From positions 41,562 through 105,561 of the forward strand of contig MVRP01000003.1 of assembly GCA_002067405.1 (NCBI GenBank): a stretch of 64,000 nucleotides of DNA. Reading direction: 5' to 3'. The notes under the pieces were generated by a model, which did no database searches, was not told the DNA's origin, and saw only the letters and a list, made by a program, of their open reading frames with translations. The stretch comes from Syntrophorhabdaceae bacterium PtaU1.Bin034 (GTDB lineage: Bacteria; Desulfobacterota_G; Syntrophorhabdia; Syntrophorhabdales; WCHB1-27). The position numbers were made by a program, and so were the translations under genes. This document shows, in pieces, positions 42,279-50,703 of this stretch; positions within the stretch are counted from its first letter, which is position 1, and every line of letters begins with the position of its first letter.

Positions 42279-45200
42279 TGAGAAGAAAAGCGATCATCCT
42301 TGTCGCCGGACTTGGCCCGGCGCTCCTCTGCAGTAAAGCCTTTGCCCTCGACATGGAGTACTACACTTACAACGGCTTCGACGCGATCGCCCCTGCCTTC
42401 CAGAAGATAGCCCTCATCTTCGGTGACAGCGGGTATTCGGCCTTGCTTTTCTGCGTTCTCGTTGCCGCGTTTCTCTTTGGGGCGCTTGCCATGGTGATGA
42501 GGGGAATTGGAGGAAGGTTCTCGCCTGCGGCCTGGGTTGCGCCCGTGGCCATAGGGTTTGTGATTTACGCGGCTATGATCGTTCCGAAAGGCACCCTCCA
42601 TATCTATGACCCGGTCAAGAACCGGAACCAGGCGGTCGGGGGCATCCCCGACGGGGTGGTAATGGTGGCTGGGATCCTCAACAGGATCGAAAGGGCTTTC
42701 GTAGATATGATCTATACGGCCGTCACCCCCGACAGCTACCAGGTCCAGGCGGGAGGGATCGGGTTCGACATGCTCTACGGTTTGGGAAGCAGGGGGGTCA
42801 TGCTCTCGGACAAGAATATCCAGGCCTCACTTCGGAAGTACACGGAAGACTGTGTCCTGTTCGAGATCCAGCGGCCGGGGACGACACTGACCATCAACGC
42901 CTTCGCGAGCAATACCGACTTTGGCGCACTTTTTAGTGAAGCGGCGAGCCCCGCCATCTACACGACCTACTACGACGGCAGCGGAGACTCCACCATGACC
43001 TGCGCCCAGTCGTGGACGAACATCCAGGCCCTGGTCAGTGCAAGCAGCACGTTCGACGAGTCGTTGAAGGGCCGGTGTGCGCAGGCGGGCTTCGACCCCA
43101 CTAATCCCGCCGAGCTGACCCAGTGCCAGGATACCCTCGCCGATACGGTCAACTGGCTGCAAGGGGCCACATATACCGCCATAGACGTCCACCGGCAGAT
43201 GCTCTTCGGTCAGACCATGAACGACGTGCTCATGCAGGCGAGCCCGGACGTGGCCATGGCGATCCTCGCCTCCCGGAACACCGGGTCGGCACTCGTCGGA
43301 ACGGGGGTCACGGCCAACCAGTGGATACCGGCAGTGAGAGCGGTCATCACGGCGGTCACCATAGGGCTTATCCCTTTTCTCGTGATCTTCATCCCCACGC
43401 CCCTCATGGGGAAGGCGGTCCTCACCATGGTCGGTTTCTTTATCTGGCTCACCGCCTGGGGTGTGACCGATGCCATCGTCCATTCCTTCGGCATGGACTT
43501 CGCCAGGAAGGCCCTCTATGAAGTGACGCAGAACCAGCTCGGGCTCACCTCCCTTCTGAACTTCTCAACGGGAGGGCTCAAGGCCCTCGCGGTCTTCGGC
43601 GCCATCCGCTGGTCGGGGATCATGCTCGCCACCGTCATTACCGGCATGCTCGTGAGAGTGGGAGGCTCCGTGCTGGGCCGTCTGTCTACCCAGGTGACCG
43701 CGACACCCATGGGACAGGGCCAGGCGGCAGGCAGCACTGTGGGGACTCCTGAGGGGCTGTCCAAATCGATGGGGGCCCTGGAAGTGGCGCCTTCCACGAT
43801 GGCGAATGCCCATAAGTTCAGCTACGCGGACAGGGCGAATGTCTCGGCTGCCGAAAGAATGGGAAAGACCGGCTACGGAGTAGCGGGAATGGAGACCTTC
43901 GGAGGTACGGAGGGCTTCTCGGAGATGATCTCGGCAGGCAGCATGGCAAGGACCGTAAGGTTCGGAAACGAGGGCCTGGCGATGAGGGACAGCGAGGGTG
44001 GTTACAAAGGGGCGACAGACCTCTACAACTTCAAGTCGACCGCGGCCTTGCGGGAGACGGCGCTCACGAGGGACCAGTACGGCAACGACCCTGAGAGCCT
44101 GGCACAAAGAAAGGTAGCGGCGGAAGGAGCCTTCATCTCGATGGCGAAGGAAAAGGGCATGACGCCCGCGGAGTTGCAAAGGTCAATGACAACCATGGAC
44201 CTGGCGGGCACTGCCGATTTCATCGACAAGTACTCGTCGGCCCGGGGGATAGGATTTGCCCAAGGGGCCAGGGAACTGGGGGAGCTCTCGGGAAGTCAGC
44301 GGTTCGTGGGAGCGAGCGGGTTCAAAAACGCCAGGGGAGTTGTTGCTGAAGGGGGAATGATCTTCACCGATACCAACAAGCACCTGAACGAGGCGGCGAA
44401 GTTCGAAATGTCCTACCAGCTCGCCCACAGCCTGGGCCTTGCCGAGGATAGAAATGATTACCAGGGCATGTACGGCCTCCACAGGCAGCACCACGGAGAG
44501 GACGCGCTTACGCTAAGCGATCAAGGAGCGGTGACCCTGCTCAATCAGCGCATGAAAGATATGGGCTACTCCACCCGCGTCAAGGAGGGTGACAGGATCA
44601 GGATGAACTTCGATGACCAGGGGAATGTAGTGTCCGCTTTTGCCGTGAGGGGAGCAAGCAGAGAGAACAGCGACATCACCAGCGAGATGAAAGGCTACCA
44701 GTCGAGCTACCTCAACGTGAAGCGGCAAACGACCGGCTTCAGGGGAGAACATGGGTTCATGGATACCTCGTACAATTACAAGAGGACAATGGGTACGGGT
44801 CAGGTCGAGATGGGAAAGGATGCGGCAGGGAAGCCCATTTACGGCCCGGGTTTCAGAGAGGCCTATTTTGACAGGAAGACCGGGGAGCTTGCGGCAGAAA
44901 CCTGGACGAACAAGAGGACCGGGCAATTCACGGGCGTGGAGTACATAGACACCGGGAGAAAAGACCCGGAGACCGGCAGATCGATCAAGGCGCCTCAGTG
45001 GGTCACCGGCACCATGGAGCTCGACAAGACCGGGTCGTATGTCGTAAAGGACTTTCGGTCCATCAGCAACCAGGAAGTAATAAGGGGCGACGGGAAGTTC
45101 GCCTCGGAGATGAAAGTCGATGCCGATAGCGGCCTCAGGCTCTACGAGGTAGGCCGGGGCGGACAGGACATGGCGAGGGTGAACAAACTCGTGCTGGACG

Positions 45201-45565
45201 AACAGTCCGAGGCGAGGTTCACGATCGCTGGCGGTGTTCTGGCCGATGATAAATCGCAGGTTACTGCTAACCAAGAAAGAGTTCTCTGGGCAGGAGCAGG
45301 GCTGGAGAAGGGTGTAGAAATGGTTACGCAAGGCAGACAGTTTCGATCGGTATTCCAAAAGTCGGGAACCACCGGACCGGCTCCTGGGGGAAGTCCCAGC
45401 TCCAAGGACATGGAGGAATTTGAGAAATACTTCAGAAGGATGAACCAGGTGCGAAATCAAAAGGCGGCTCATAGAGCCGAGAACTACGGGGCGACGCTGC
45501 CGTCGCCCTCGCAACCGAAGACCACTTTCAGACCCAAGTCGGTGGAAACAAGATATCCAAAATAG
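42278..45565 (+). CDS. traG: TraG, mating-pair and entry-exclusion contact protein
   Basis: GTG at 42278 opens a 1095-residue protein. The first 460 residues are membrane-bound (ALLFCVLVAAFLFGALAMVM, VITAVTIGLIPFLVIFIPTP, VGFFIWLTAWGVTDAIVHSF), as in TraG. The remaining 630 residues are periplasmic or translocated, with glycine- and charge-rich beta-like sequence and no recognised domain. F TraG is 938 residues. In F the C-terminal part takes part in mating-pair stabilisation and is the target of TraS exclusion. No TraS or TraT was identified here. Confidence 0.9.
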   Translation: MRRKAIILVAGLGPALLCSKAFALDMEYYTYNGFDAIAPAFQKIALIFGDSGYSALLFCVLVAAFLFGALAMVMRGIGGRFSPAAWVAPVAIGFVIYAAMIVPKGTLHIYDPVKNRNQAVGGIPDGVVMVAGILNRIERAFVDMIYTAVTPDSYQVQAGGIGFDMLYGLGSRGVMLSDKNIQASLRKYTEDCVLFEIQRPGTTLTINAFASNTDFGALFSEAASPAIYTTYYDGSGDSTMTCAQSWTNIQALVSASSTFDESLKGRCAQAGFDPTNPAELTQCQDTLADTVNWLQGATYTAIDVHRQMLFGQTMNDVLMQASPDVAMAILASRNTGSALVGTGVTANQWIPAVRAVITAVTIGLIPFLVIFIPTPLMGKAVLTMVGFFIWLTAWGVTDAIVHSFGMDFARKALYEVTQNQLGLTSLLNFSTGGLKALAVFGAIRWSGIMLATVITGMLVRVGGSVLGRLSTQVTATPMGQGQAAGSTVGTPEGLSKSMGALEVAPSTMANAHKFSYADRANVSAAERMGKTGYGVAGMETFGGTEGFSEMISAGSMARTVRFGNEGLAMRDSEGGYKGATDLYNFKSTAALRETALTRDQYGNDPESLAQRKVAAEGAFISMAKEKGMTPAELQRSMTTMDLAGTADFIDKYSSARGIGFAQGARELGELSGSQRFVGASGFKNARGVVAEGGMIFTDTNKHLNEAAKFEMSYQLAHSLGLAEDRNDYQGMYGLHRQHHGEDALTLSDQGAVTLLNQRMKDMGYSTRVKEGDRIRMNFDDQGNVVSAFAVRGASRENSDITSEMKGYQSSYLNVKRQTTGFRGEHGFMDTSYNYKRTMGTGQVEMGKDAAGKPIYGPGFREAYFDRKTGELAAETWTNKRTGQFTGVEYIDTGRKDPETGRSIKAPQWVTGTMELDKTGSYVVKDFRSISNQEVIRGDGKFASEMKVDADSGLRLYEVGRGGQDMARVNKLVLDEQSEARFTIAGGVLADDKSQVTANQERVLWAGAGLEKGVEMVTQGRQFRSVFQKSGTTGPAPGGSPSSKDMEEFEKYFRRMNQVRNQKAAHRAENYGATLPSPSQPKTTFRPKSVETRYPK

Positions 45566-45588
45566 AAAGAATAGATTAGGGAGGTGGA

Positions 45589-45951
45589 ATGGAACTTGTT
45601 CACAATTGCCTCAGGGTGCAGGGCGGCATCATCGTTCCGGTTTACAACGTGGAACCGGAAATGGTGAAGCGGTTATCCAACGGCGACGTCATGATTTCTG
45701 TGAAAAGTTATGGTGTCGAGGTGCGCATCGAAAAAATTGTTGTGCCCATCCCCGAGTTTTTGCTGGAGTTCATTATTGGAAATAACACCATCACTTTCTA
45801 CAAAGCGGACAATGCAGAATACTTGTGGGAGCCGTATTTTTCAATCGAAATTCCAAGGAATGATCTTATAGAGGCAAGGGGCGCTTACAAGTTCATTCAA
45901 AGCGCGAATTCAGAGAAAAGTAAGGAAGCAGAGACCACGGTCCAGACTTGA
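45589..45951 (+). CDS. Protein of unknown function after traG
   Basis: GGGAGGTGG lies before the ATG. The 120-residue product has no signal peptide or membrane segment and appears beta-rich (CLRVQGGIIVPVYNVEPEMV, ISVKSYGVEVRIEKIVVPIP). Its base composition is more AT-rich than traG. Following traG by 23 bases, it could be the last gene of the transfer operon. An entry-exclusion role would fit the position but is a guess. Confidence 0.55.
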   Translation: MELVHNCLRVQGGIIVPVYNVEPEMVKRLSNGDVMISVKSYGVEVRIEKIVVPIPEFLLEFIIGNNTITFYKADNAEYLWEPYFSIEIPRNDLIEARGAYKFIQSANSEKSKEAETTVQT

Positions 45952-45959
45952 GAACCGGC

Positions 45960-46430
45960 CTACTCGTCCGTTTCGCGGTGCCAGACGTTGCACTTCAGGC
46001 GTCTCCACGCGGGGCTTGTTACTATATCCATCGACGGACCATCGTGATGGCCGCCCTCCAGTTCGCCGGAGACCTGCAATACCACAATGAGCTCGCCGGT
46101 AAACAGTAAACTTAAGACGCCAAAGGCGACTCCCAGATTTATTGAGAAAAGAGTCTCGATATCGTATCGAAGTAGAAGAACCATCACGATGGCAAGAAGA
46201 ATAACGGTTACTCCAAACGAAATTATCACAATCTTGGGCACGAGCTGGTATCCGGTCTTCCGGTCAAACCACATCCAGAGTCGATTTCTTCTGTTCATGT
46301 CGAGACCACTTCTGTCCGCGCGAAAGATCTCGTCCACCCTGCGCTTGTATTCCTCGTTGAGGCGGTCAAGTTTCTTGTCGAAGTCAGCGTTCAGCTTCTC
46401 GAACTCGTATTCGTTTGCCGGATTCTTCAT
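45960..46430 (-). CDS. Two-helix membrane protein of unknown function
   Basis: The 156-residue protein starts with a charged coiled coil (FEKLNADFDKKLDRLNEEYK), then two membrane helices (IVIISFGVTVILLAIVMVLL; GVAFGVLSLLFTGELIVVLQ) and a cytoplasmic tail. It is on the minus strand in a lower-GC patch with toxin-antitoxin remnants, which suggests a later insertion into the ICE. No family recognised. Confidence 0.6.
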   Translation of the reverse strand: MKNPANEYEFEKLNADFDKKLDRLNEEYKRRVDEIFRADRSGLDMNRRNRLWMWFDRKTGYQLVPKIVIISFGVTVILLAIVMVLLLRYDIETLFSINLGVAFGVLSLLFTGELIVVLQVSGELEGGHHDGPSMDIVTSPAWRRLKCNVWHRETDE

Positions 46431-46596
46431 TACTCACCTATAATATTCTTGCACTCACCGGTTATCGTGTCAACGATTTCAGAAATTTGCCTTGACACAT
46501 GGACATAGGCATAATAGCGGCTGGAGGGGTTTGAAGGGATGAACATCGCAAGCGTGCTTTCACGGACAGAGACGTTTTATGTTGAAATAGACTCAC

Positions 46597-46624
46597 GAGT
46601 ATTATACTCCAAAGTATATTACTT
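46597..46624. promoter_or_regulatory. Two tandem 13-base palindromes
   Basis: GAGTATTATACTC (46597-46609, one mismatch only at the centre) and AAGTATATTACTT (46612-46624) have the same arm pattern RAGTA..TACTY, centred 15 bases apart. The reverse complement of the second contains AAGTAATAT, the operon-head motif. On the minus strand TATAAT lies between them. They look like an operator pair of a dimeric repressor. Confidence 0.5.
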
Positions 46625-46712
46625 GGAGCGTGACATGTTTATCGCTTCTGGCGCATTGTTTTGGGCCGCGCCAAGAGCTACTCCGCGGCCACTTGGTTAT
46701 TGCGTTAGTGGC

Positions 46713-46931
46713 TCACCACGAACTCCCCGAGAAGGGCTTTTCCGGTTCCTCCCCTCTCGACTTGCACATATCGAGATAATCGTCTACAGAGTCGTGAAAG
46801 GCCTTCTCCAATTCGTTGACCGTTTTACCCTGGAAAGTGACGACGTCGCGTATACCGATGACTTCACCATGAAAGGTCATGGCCTCGTCGTCAAATTCCA
46901 CCCTGCCGGTGTAACCCTTATAGGTCATCAT
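46713..46931 (-). CDS. Truncated HicB-type antitoxin
   Basis: The 72-residue product matches the HicB N-terminal domain: YKGYTGRVEFDDEAMTFHGE, VIGIRDVVTFQGKTVNELEK and AFHDSVDDYLDMCKSRGEEP. In complete HicB proteins PEKPFSG is followed by KFxxR and a ribbon-helix-helix DNA-binding tail. Here it ends PEKPFSGSSW, so the DNA-binding part is lost. No HicA toxin is adjacent. It is probably a remnant. Confidence 0.75.
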   Translation of the reverse strand: MMTYKGYTGRVEFDDEAMTFHGEVIGIRDVVTFQGKTVNELEKAFHDSVDDYLDMCKSRGEEPEKPFSGSSW

Positions 46932-47046
46932 GACTGACTCCTGCCTCCTGCAGGAATCGGGAGACTGATCTGACTGCCCCTAAGATCTCTTTTCCCATAA
47001 TGCTCCCTGTTTGAAAGGAACGGACAACCTCTTTCACGATAGGGCC

Positions 47047-47130
47047 CTATCGAGGATTGGCTTCGATGTAGTAAGTGATCGGTGCAGTGTCGATGAAGAC
47101 GGAGTGGCAGCTCTGCTCAAAGAGATTCAC
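47047..47130 (-). pseudogene. PIN-domain (VapC-type) toxin, truncated
   Basis: A 27-residue frame starts with GTG in a GTGA overlap with the antitoxin-like stop. It reads VFIDTAPITYYIEANPR, the first strand and helix of a PIN domain with its first active-site Asp, and then stops at TAG. About 100 residues with the other catalytic acids are missing. Confidence 0.6.
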
Positions 47131-47344
47131 CCCCTGTCCTCTCTGGAGCGGTTGACATACTCTTGAGCGTCTTCCTTCCACAGGCCCTTTCCCAGGCCGT
47201 AGAGCTGACCCCATTCAAGATCTTTCTTGGCAATGCCCGTTCTCCTCAGCCGATGCGCAACCTTTTCGACCAGTCTTAACTGCTCCTCGGGCGACAGGTT
47301 CTCGATCGCTTTCTCAATGGTGTTTAGAGAAGCTGCTTTTTCAT
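47127..47344 (-). pseudogene. Antitoxin-like gene with frameshifted start
   Basis: The body (AASLNTIEKAIENLSPEEQL, RLVEKVAHRLRRTGI, WGQLYGLGKGLWKEDAQEYV) looks like the antitoxin usually paired with a PIN toxin. The natural start would be the ATG at 47344 followed by AAA codons, but it is one base out of frame with the body; one A lost from the A run would explain this. The frame can be extended upstream to 47456 without a good start. With the toxin also broken, the pair is dead. Confidence 0.5.
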
Positions 47345-47429
47345 GGCAGTGACTGTCTTCCGTTTGAAGTTCCCCTGGATTACCAAGTCGTCTACTGCCT
47401 TTCAGGACCGGTCCAAGCCCCGTCGGGGA

Positions 47430-47438
47430 AGTAATATC
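47430..47438 (+). promoter_or_regulatory. Operon-head motif copy 6 (AAGTAATAT)
   Basis: The 9-mer is 42 bases before the NusG-like gene, at the head of the sixth forward operon. A CCCCGTCGGGG palindrome lies directly before it; no -35 box. Confidence 0.5.
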
Positions 47439-47480
47439 TAAGGTGCAGGCAGACACACGTTATGTCCCAGGAGGGATTAT

Positions 47481-47906
47481 ATGCCTTACCTTCTACACGT
47501 GCTGAAAGGCAAAGAGAAGCGGGTGATCGAGTTGCTCGGCCTCCACGGGGTGGCAGCGAAGAAAGCCCTTATCGGAGAGTACCTGGTCGCCTACGATCCG
47601 CGATGCAAAGAACTGCGCTATCTCGATTCGATCTCCGGGTATATCCGTAACATATCCTCCATAGACGATGGAGAGGTTGGGAGGTTTCTCGGCTTGAGCG
47701 AGGCGGTCTTTCCAAAGATCACTTTGGAGGCCGGCGCCATAGTCCGCGTTCTGTCAGGGGAGTACCAGGACTTCCGCGGCGTGGTCCGGGGACTGGGGAA
47801 CGGCACGGTGGAGGTGGACGTCATTATCTTCGGGCGACTGAGGCCCGTCACTTTGAACCGAAGCGATGTCGCCCCTGATACGCTTCCGGAGGGATTCAGA
47901 CCATGA
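47481..47906 (+). CDS. NusG-like elongation factor paralogue
   Basis: The 141-residue product has an NGN-like N-terminal domain (LLHVLKGKEKRVIELLGLHG, LIGEYLVAYDPRCKELRYLD) and a clear KOW domain at about 95-140 (GAIVRVLSGEYQDFRGVVRG, VEVDVIIFGRLRPVTLNRSD), very similar to the NusG ending FGRSTPVELDFDQV. It is shorter than NusG (about 180). Plasmid-borne NusG paralogues such as ActX and RfaH-like proteins promote reading of long operons. GGAGGG precedes the ATG. Confidence 0.85.
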   Translation: MPYLLHVLKGKEKRVIELLGLHGVAAKKALIGEYLVAYDPRCKELRYLDSISGYIRNISSIDDGEVGRFLGLSEAVFPKITLEAGAIVRVLSGEYQDFRGVVRGLGNGTVEVDVIIFGRLRPVTLNRSDVAPDTLPEGFRP

Positions 47907-48400
47907 AAGGTACTGGAAAAATAGCCGGCTATGCGGTGAACAAGAAGACCATCTCGGTACAGATAGAGGTGCCGAGAGCAATGGCGGTTGTCGATGAGTT
48001 GGAGCGCTACAAAGGTAAGATGAAGACCATCAGGCTCGATACCTTCCCACTCGTAGGGAAGATCGAGTCCATCACCATAAGAAGAAACGTCGGCTTCCTC
48101 ATCCACACGGCGAGACTCGACTTCATCAACCGGCGGCTGTTCCATCTCATGGAAAAAGAGCCCCTGGCCATAAAGGTGAGTACCACACAGCAGGACAAGC
48201 TGCTCTACCTCCTCGACATGGTTGCAGGGAAGCGGAATCAAAAACCGGATGACCTCCTGTTCGAGCTGACTTCTTTCACAAAGAAGGATGGAGACGGACC
48301 GGAAAAGACGATCCCCGGCAAGAGGTCAGTCTTCGACCTCTCGGATGCTCAGTCGATCGTCGTCTTCGACAAGATCAAGAGACTCTCGGCCACCAGGTAA
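47903..48400 (+). CDS. ICE protein of unknown function
   Basis: The ATG overlaps the stop of the NusG-like gene. The 165-residue soluble product begins with a beta-rich part (TGKIAGYAVNKKTISVQIEV) that resembles a small OB- or S1-like fold and ends in basic helices. The tight coupling suggests a joint function with the NusG-like protein. No family recognised. Confidence 0.65.
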   Translation: MKGTGKIAGYAVNKKTISVQIEVPRAMAVVDELERYKGKMKTIRLDTFPLVGKIESITIRRNVGFLIHTARLDFINRRLFHLMEKEPLAIKVSTTQQDKLLYLLDMVAGKRNQKPDDLLFELTSFTKKDGDGPEKTIPGKRSVFDLSDAQSIVVFDKIKRLSATR

Positions 48401-48408
48401 GGCGGAGC

Positions 48409-49641
48409 ATGTTCGATACAGTAAGGACGATATTCGCGATTCTCACAGAAAAAGAATATCCGCGGGAGAAGATCGTCCTGTCTCTGGATGAACTCTGCCC
48501 CATCTGGATCAAATATAACAGCTCGTTCAAGCCGCAAGATGTAGTGAAAGAACCGAAAGAAGCAAAGGTTACATCATCGGTAGAGGCCATTCCTGAAGCC
48601 CCGCTTGCCGAAGATCTATCGTTGGTGAGAAACGAACCCGGGACAAGCAAGGCGCACGTCAGTGTGCAGGCCTTTTACAGCGAGGTGATCGAACCGCATA
48701 AAGAGATCCTCGGCGGCAAGCTGGAGGGCGTCAACAGGATCATCGAGCTCCTTGAACAGTACGGTGACTGCCCCTCGGTGGTTACTACGGTCACCGACGC
48801 GGAGAGGGGTGACGCGGCGCGCCTGGGAGACATCCTCTCGAAGGTCACGCTCCGTGATCATAGCTTCAACGTCACCCGCATCGCGCTCGGGCTCGTCAAG
48901 AACGCCTATGACGACCCGGTCGGGTACATTCCCCTCATGATCGTCGCCTCTCTCGGCCACGACCTGGGGAAAATACCCGAGCTGAGGAACCAAAGCGGTT
49001 ATGTGAAGGCGGACCACCCCCGGACGAGCGTGTCGATCATAGAAGAGATATTCGTGAAAGACAAAGGGGCCCACTGGCTTAACCTCATCACCAAGGCGAT
49101 AGAAGAACATCACCAGTCGGCGACCGAGCCCTTATCGGAGCTGCTCAAGGAGGCGGACGGCAAGGCCCGCCAGATGGAGATCGAGCAGGCGGAGAAAAGG
49201 GCGTCGCTTTCCTGGGAGGAATGGTTCGACTGCAAGGAGTTCCTGAAGAAAGTAGGGGCGATGGTGAACGTCACAGAAATGGGAAGCCCCTTTCGCGCCT
49301 TCTCGTTGGACGGGACGGTCTACTGCGATCCCACGTTCCTCTACGAGACCGCCCGCACCATGGCGGCCGGAAGAAACGTCATCGACATCACGCTGCTTCG
49401 GGACACGGACAAGGAGAAGGCAGTGTGGAAAATCGTCGAGGCCCTGAGGAAGTCGAATCTCCTCACGAGCGATCTCGGAAGGGGCTACGCGACGCGGCGA
49501 TACGAGATCGAGGTGGAGCAGGGGAAACCCAAGAGGTTGCTTTTCGTCCCCATAAAGGCAAGCGCCTTCGAAAACGAGGCCGAGTTCGAGGCGAAGAAGG
49601 CGAGCCACCCGCCCTTTATCAGGGGGATCACTCCGTTATGA
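48409..49641 (+). CDS. HD-domain protein, candidate MOBH-type relaxase
   Basis: The 410-residue protein has an HD fold at about 140-260 with all metal ligands visible: RDHSFN, GHDLGK, ADHPRTS, EEHHQ and ADGKAR. A C-terminal winged-helix-like part (KAVWKIVEALRKSNLLTSDL, RRLLFVPI-type) resembles TraI_2_C of MOBH relaxases. No other relaxase is seen in the element, and MOBH relaxases commonly accompany F-type channels in SXT-like ICEs. The N-terminal HHH signature of classical MOBH is not obvious, so it could instead be a regulatory HD phosphohydrolase. Confidence 0.55.
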   Translation: MFDTVRTIFAILTEKEYPREKIVLSLDELCPIWIKYNSSFKPQDVVKEPKEAKVTSSVEAIPEAPLAEDLSLVRNEPGTSKAHVSVQAFYSEVIEPHKEILGGKLEGVNRIIELLEQYGDCPSVVTTVTDAERGDAARLGDILSKVTLRDHSFNVTRIALGLVKNAYDDPVGYIPLMIVASLGHDLGKIPELRNQSGYVKADHPRTSVSIIEEIFVKDKGAHWLNLITKAIEEHHQSATEPLSELLKEADGKARQMEIEQAEKRASLSWEEWFDCKEFLKKVGAMVNVTEMGSPFRAFSLDGTVYCDPTFLYETARTMAAGRNVIDITLLRDTDKEKAVWKIVEALRKSNLLTSDLGRGYATRRYEIEVEQGKPKRLLFVPIKASAFENEAEFEAKKASHPPFIRGITPL

Positions 49642-49895
49642 CCGTCTCCCATTTCATCGATTACTTGAATCCCCTCACCTACATGTCCCATGCCCAGTAC
49701 ATGTCTGTCTGGAGAGTGGTTTTTGAGGCCGTGCTCCAGGGGTTCTGGGCGAGGCTCTTCGCCTCGTCAGCGCTCTTCCTCGCCTTCTTCATCGGCGTCT
49801 ACCGGCAGAGGATCGTTGCCGGGGTCCTCCTCTTTTTCCTCTCCGTCGCGATTGCCTATGGCGGGTCCATTCTCAGATTCGTGCTGGGCCTATGA
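49638..49895 (+). CDS. Small membrane protein
   Basis: The ATG overlaps the stop of the HD gene (ATGA). The 85-residue product has an amphipathic start (FIDYLNPLTYMSHAQYMS) and two membrane helices (LFASSALFLAFFIGVY; VAGVLLFFLSVAIAYGGSIL). Its coupling to the relaxase candidate and to the next membrane protein suggests a complex, perhaps the missing membrane anchor of the soluble coupling ATPase. That is inference. Confidence 0.65.
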   Translation: MTVSHFIDYLNPLTYMSHAQYMSVWRVVFEAVLQGFWARLFASSALFLAFFIGVYRQRIVAGVLLFFLSVAIAYGGSILRFVLGL

Positions 49896-50617
49896 GCCAC
49901 AAAGACGGGGACAAAGCAAATGACATTACCCCGATAGGCGTAGCGGGCGCGACCCGGCCAAAAAGCTTCATTGATGTCGTCTCCATCGTACAGAACTATT
50001 TCCTCGCGGAGAAAGATGGGAACGACCTGCCCGAGAACCTTCTGACCCTCAAGGGCAAGATCGTGATCTCTGAGGTAGGATTCAAAGGGGCATTCATATC
50101 GGGCCTGATCAGCATCCTCCTGACGCCTTTCTTCGTGGGGGTGATCGAGCGGCACATCCCCATCTTCGGCTCCTACGAGTTCACCCTCTTCGACCAGGCC
50201 TTCGCAGTGGCCCTCACGCTCAGCTTCGCCATGGGCTACAGTCTTATCCTCGCTTCCATCGGAAGGTACTACATAGGCAAGCTTTCAAAGAGGGCCATCA
50301 ACTGGCTCATGGCGGGAATGACCGTGGCAGCGGTCTTGAAGATCGTCGTCGCCTTTGTCTTCTACAACACCCTCTATGCCTCGGTGCTCGACGAGGAGCG
50401 GGTGGCCCGGTTCCTTCTCTGGTTCCAGCCGCAGGTAGGTTATTCGGTCCTTAACAAGATCTACCGCTTCCTCATGGAGGTGAAGCCGGTGCTTCTGACA
50501 TCCGCGAGCTTCGTGGTCCTCACGACGTTCCTCATGATCACCATCCCCTGGACGATCATCCTTGCCGCGTCGAGGAAGACACGGAGGATGATCGAGCGGG
50601 AGCGGATGTGGCGGTGA
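49892..50617 (+). CDS. Multi-pass membrane protein of unknown function
   Basis: The 241-residue protein starts in an ATGA overlap. It has four or five membrane helices (AFISGLISILLTPFFVGVIE, FAVALTLSFAMGYSLILASI, AGMTVAAVLKIVVAFVFY, LTSASFVVLTTFLMITIPWT) and a basic C-terminus. No family recognised. Operon context links it to the relaxase candidate. Confidence 0.65.
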   Translation: MSHKDGDKANDITPIGVAGATRPKSFIDVVSIVQNYFLAEKDGNDLPENLLTLKGKIVISEVGFKGAFISGLISILLTPFFVGVIERHIPIFGSYEFTLFDQAFAVALTLSFAMGYSLILASIGRYYIGKLSKRAINWLMAGMTVAAVLKIVVAFVFYNTLYASVLDEERVARFLLWFQPQVGYSVLNKIYRFLMEVKPVLLTSASFVVLTTFLMITIPWTIILAASRKTRRMIERERMWR

Positions 50618-50626
50618 AAGTAATAT
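50618..50626 (+). promoter_or_regulatory. Operon-head motif copy 7 (AAGTAATAT)
   Basis: The 9-mer begins one base after the stop codon of the previous gene and 77 bases before the ParM-like start. Between it and the gene lies the inverted repeat TTCCTCG (50641-50647) / CGAGGAA (50666-50672). Confidence 0.5.
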
Positions 50627-50703
50627 GGAGGATAGACGGTTTCCTCGTCAGGATGCTTTTGCAGGCGAGGAACCATCATTCCTGGACATGTAAGGAGGAA
50701 CTC

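Noticed and set aside
46539..46937. Plus-strand frame of 132 codons with a GGAGGGG upstream
   Set aside because: It runs across the palindrome pair and antisense to the convincing HicB-type frame, and its second half is arginine- and proline-rich shadow sequence.
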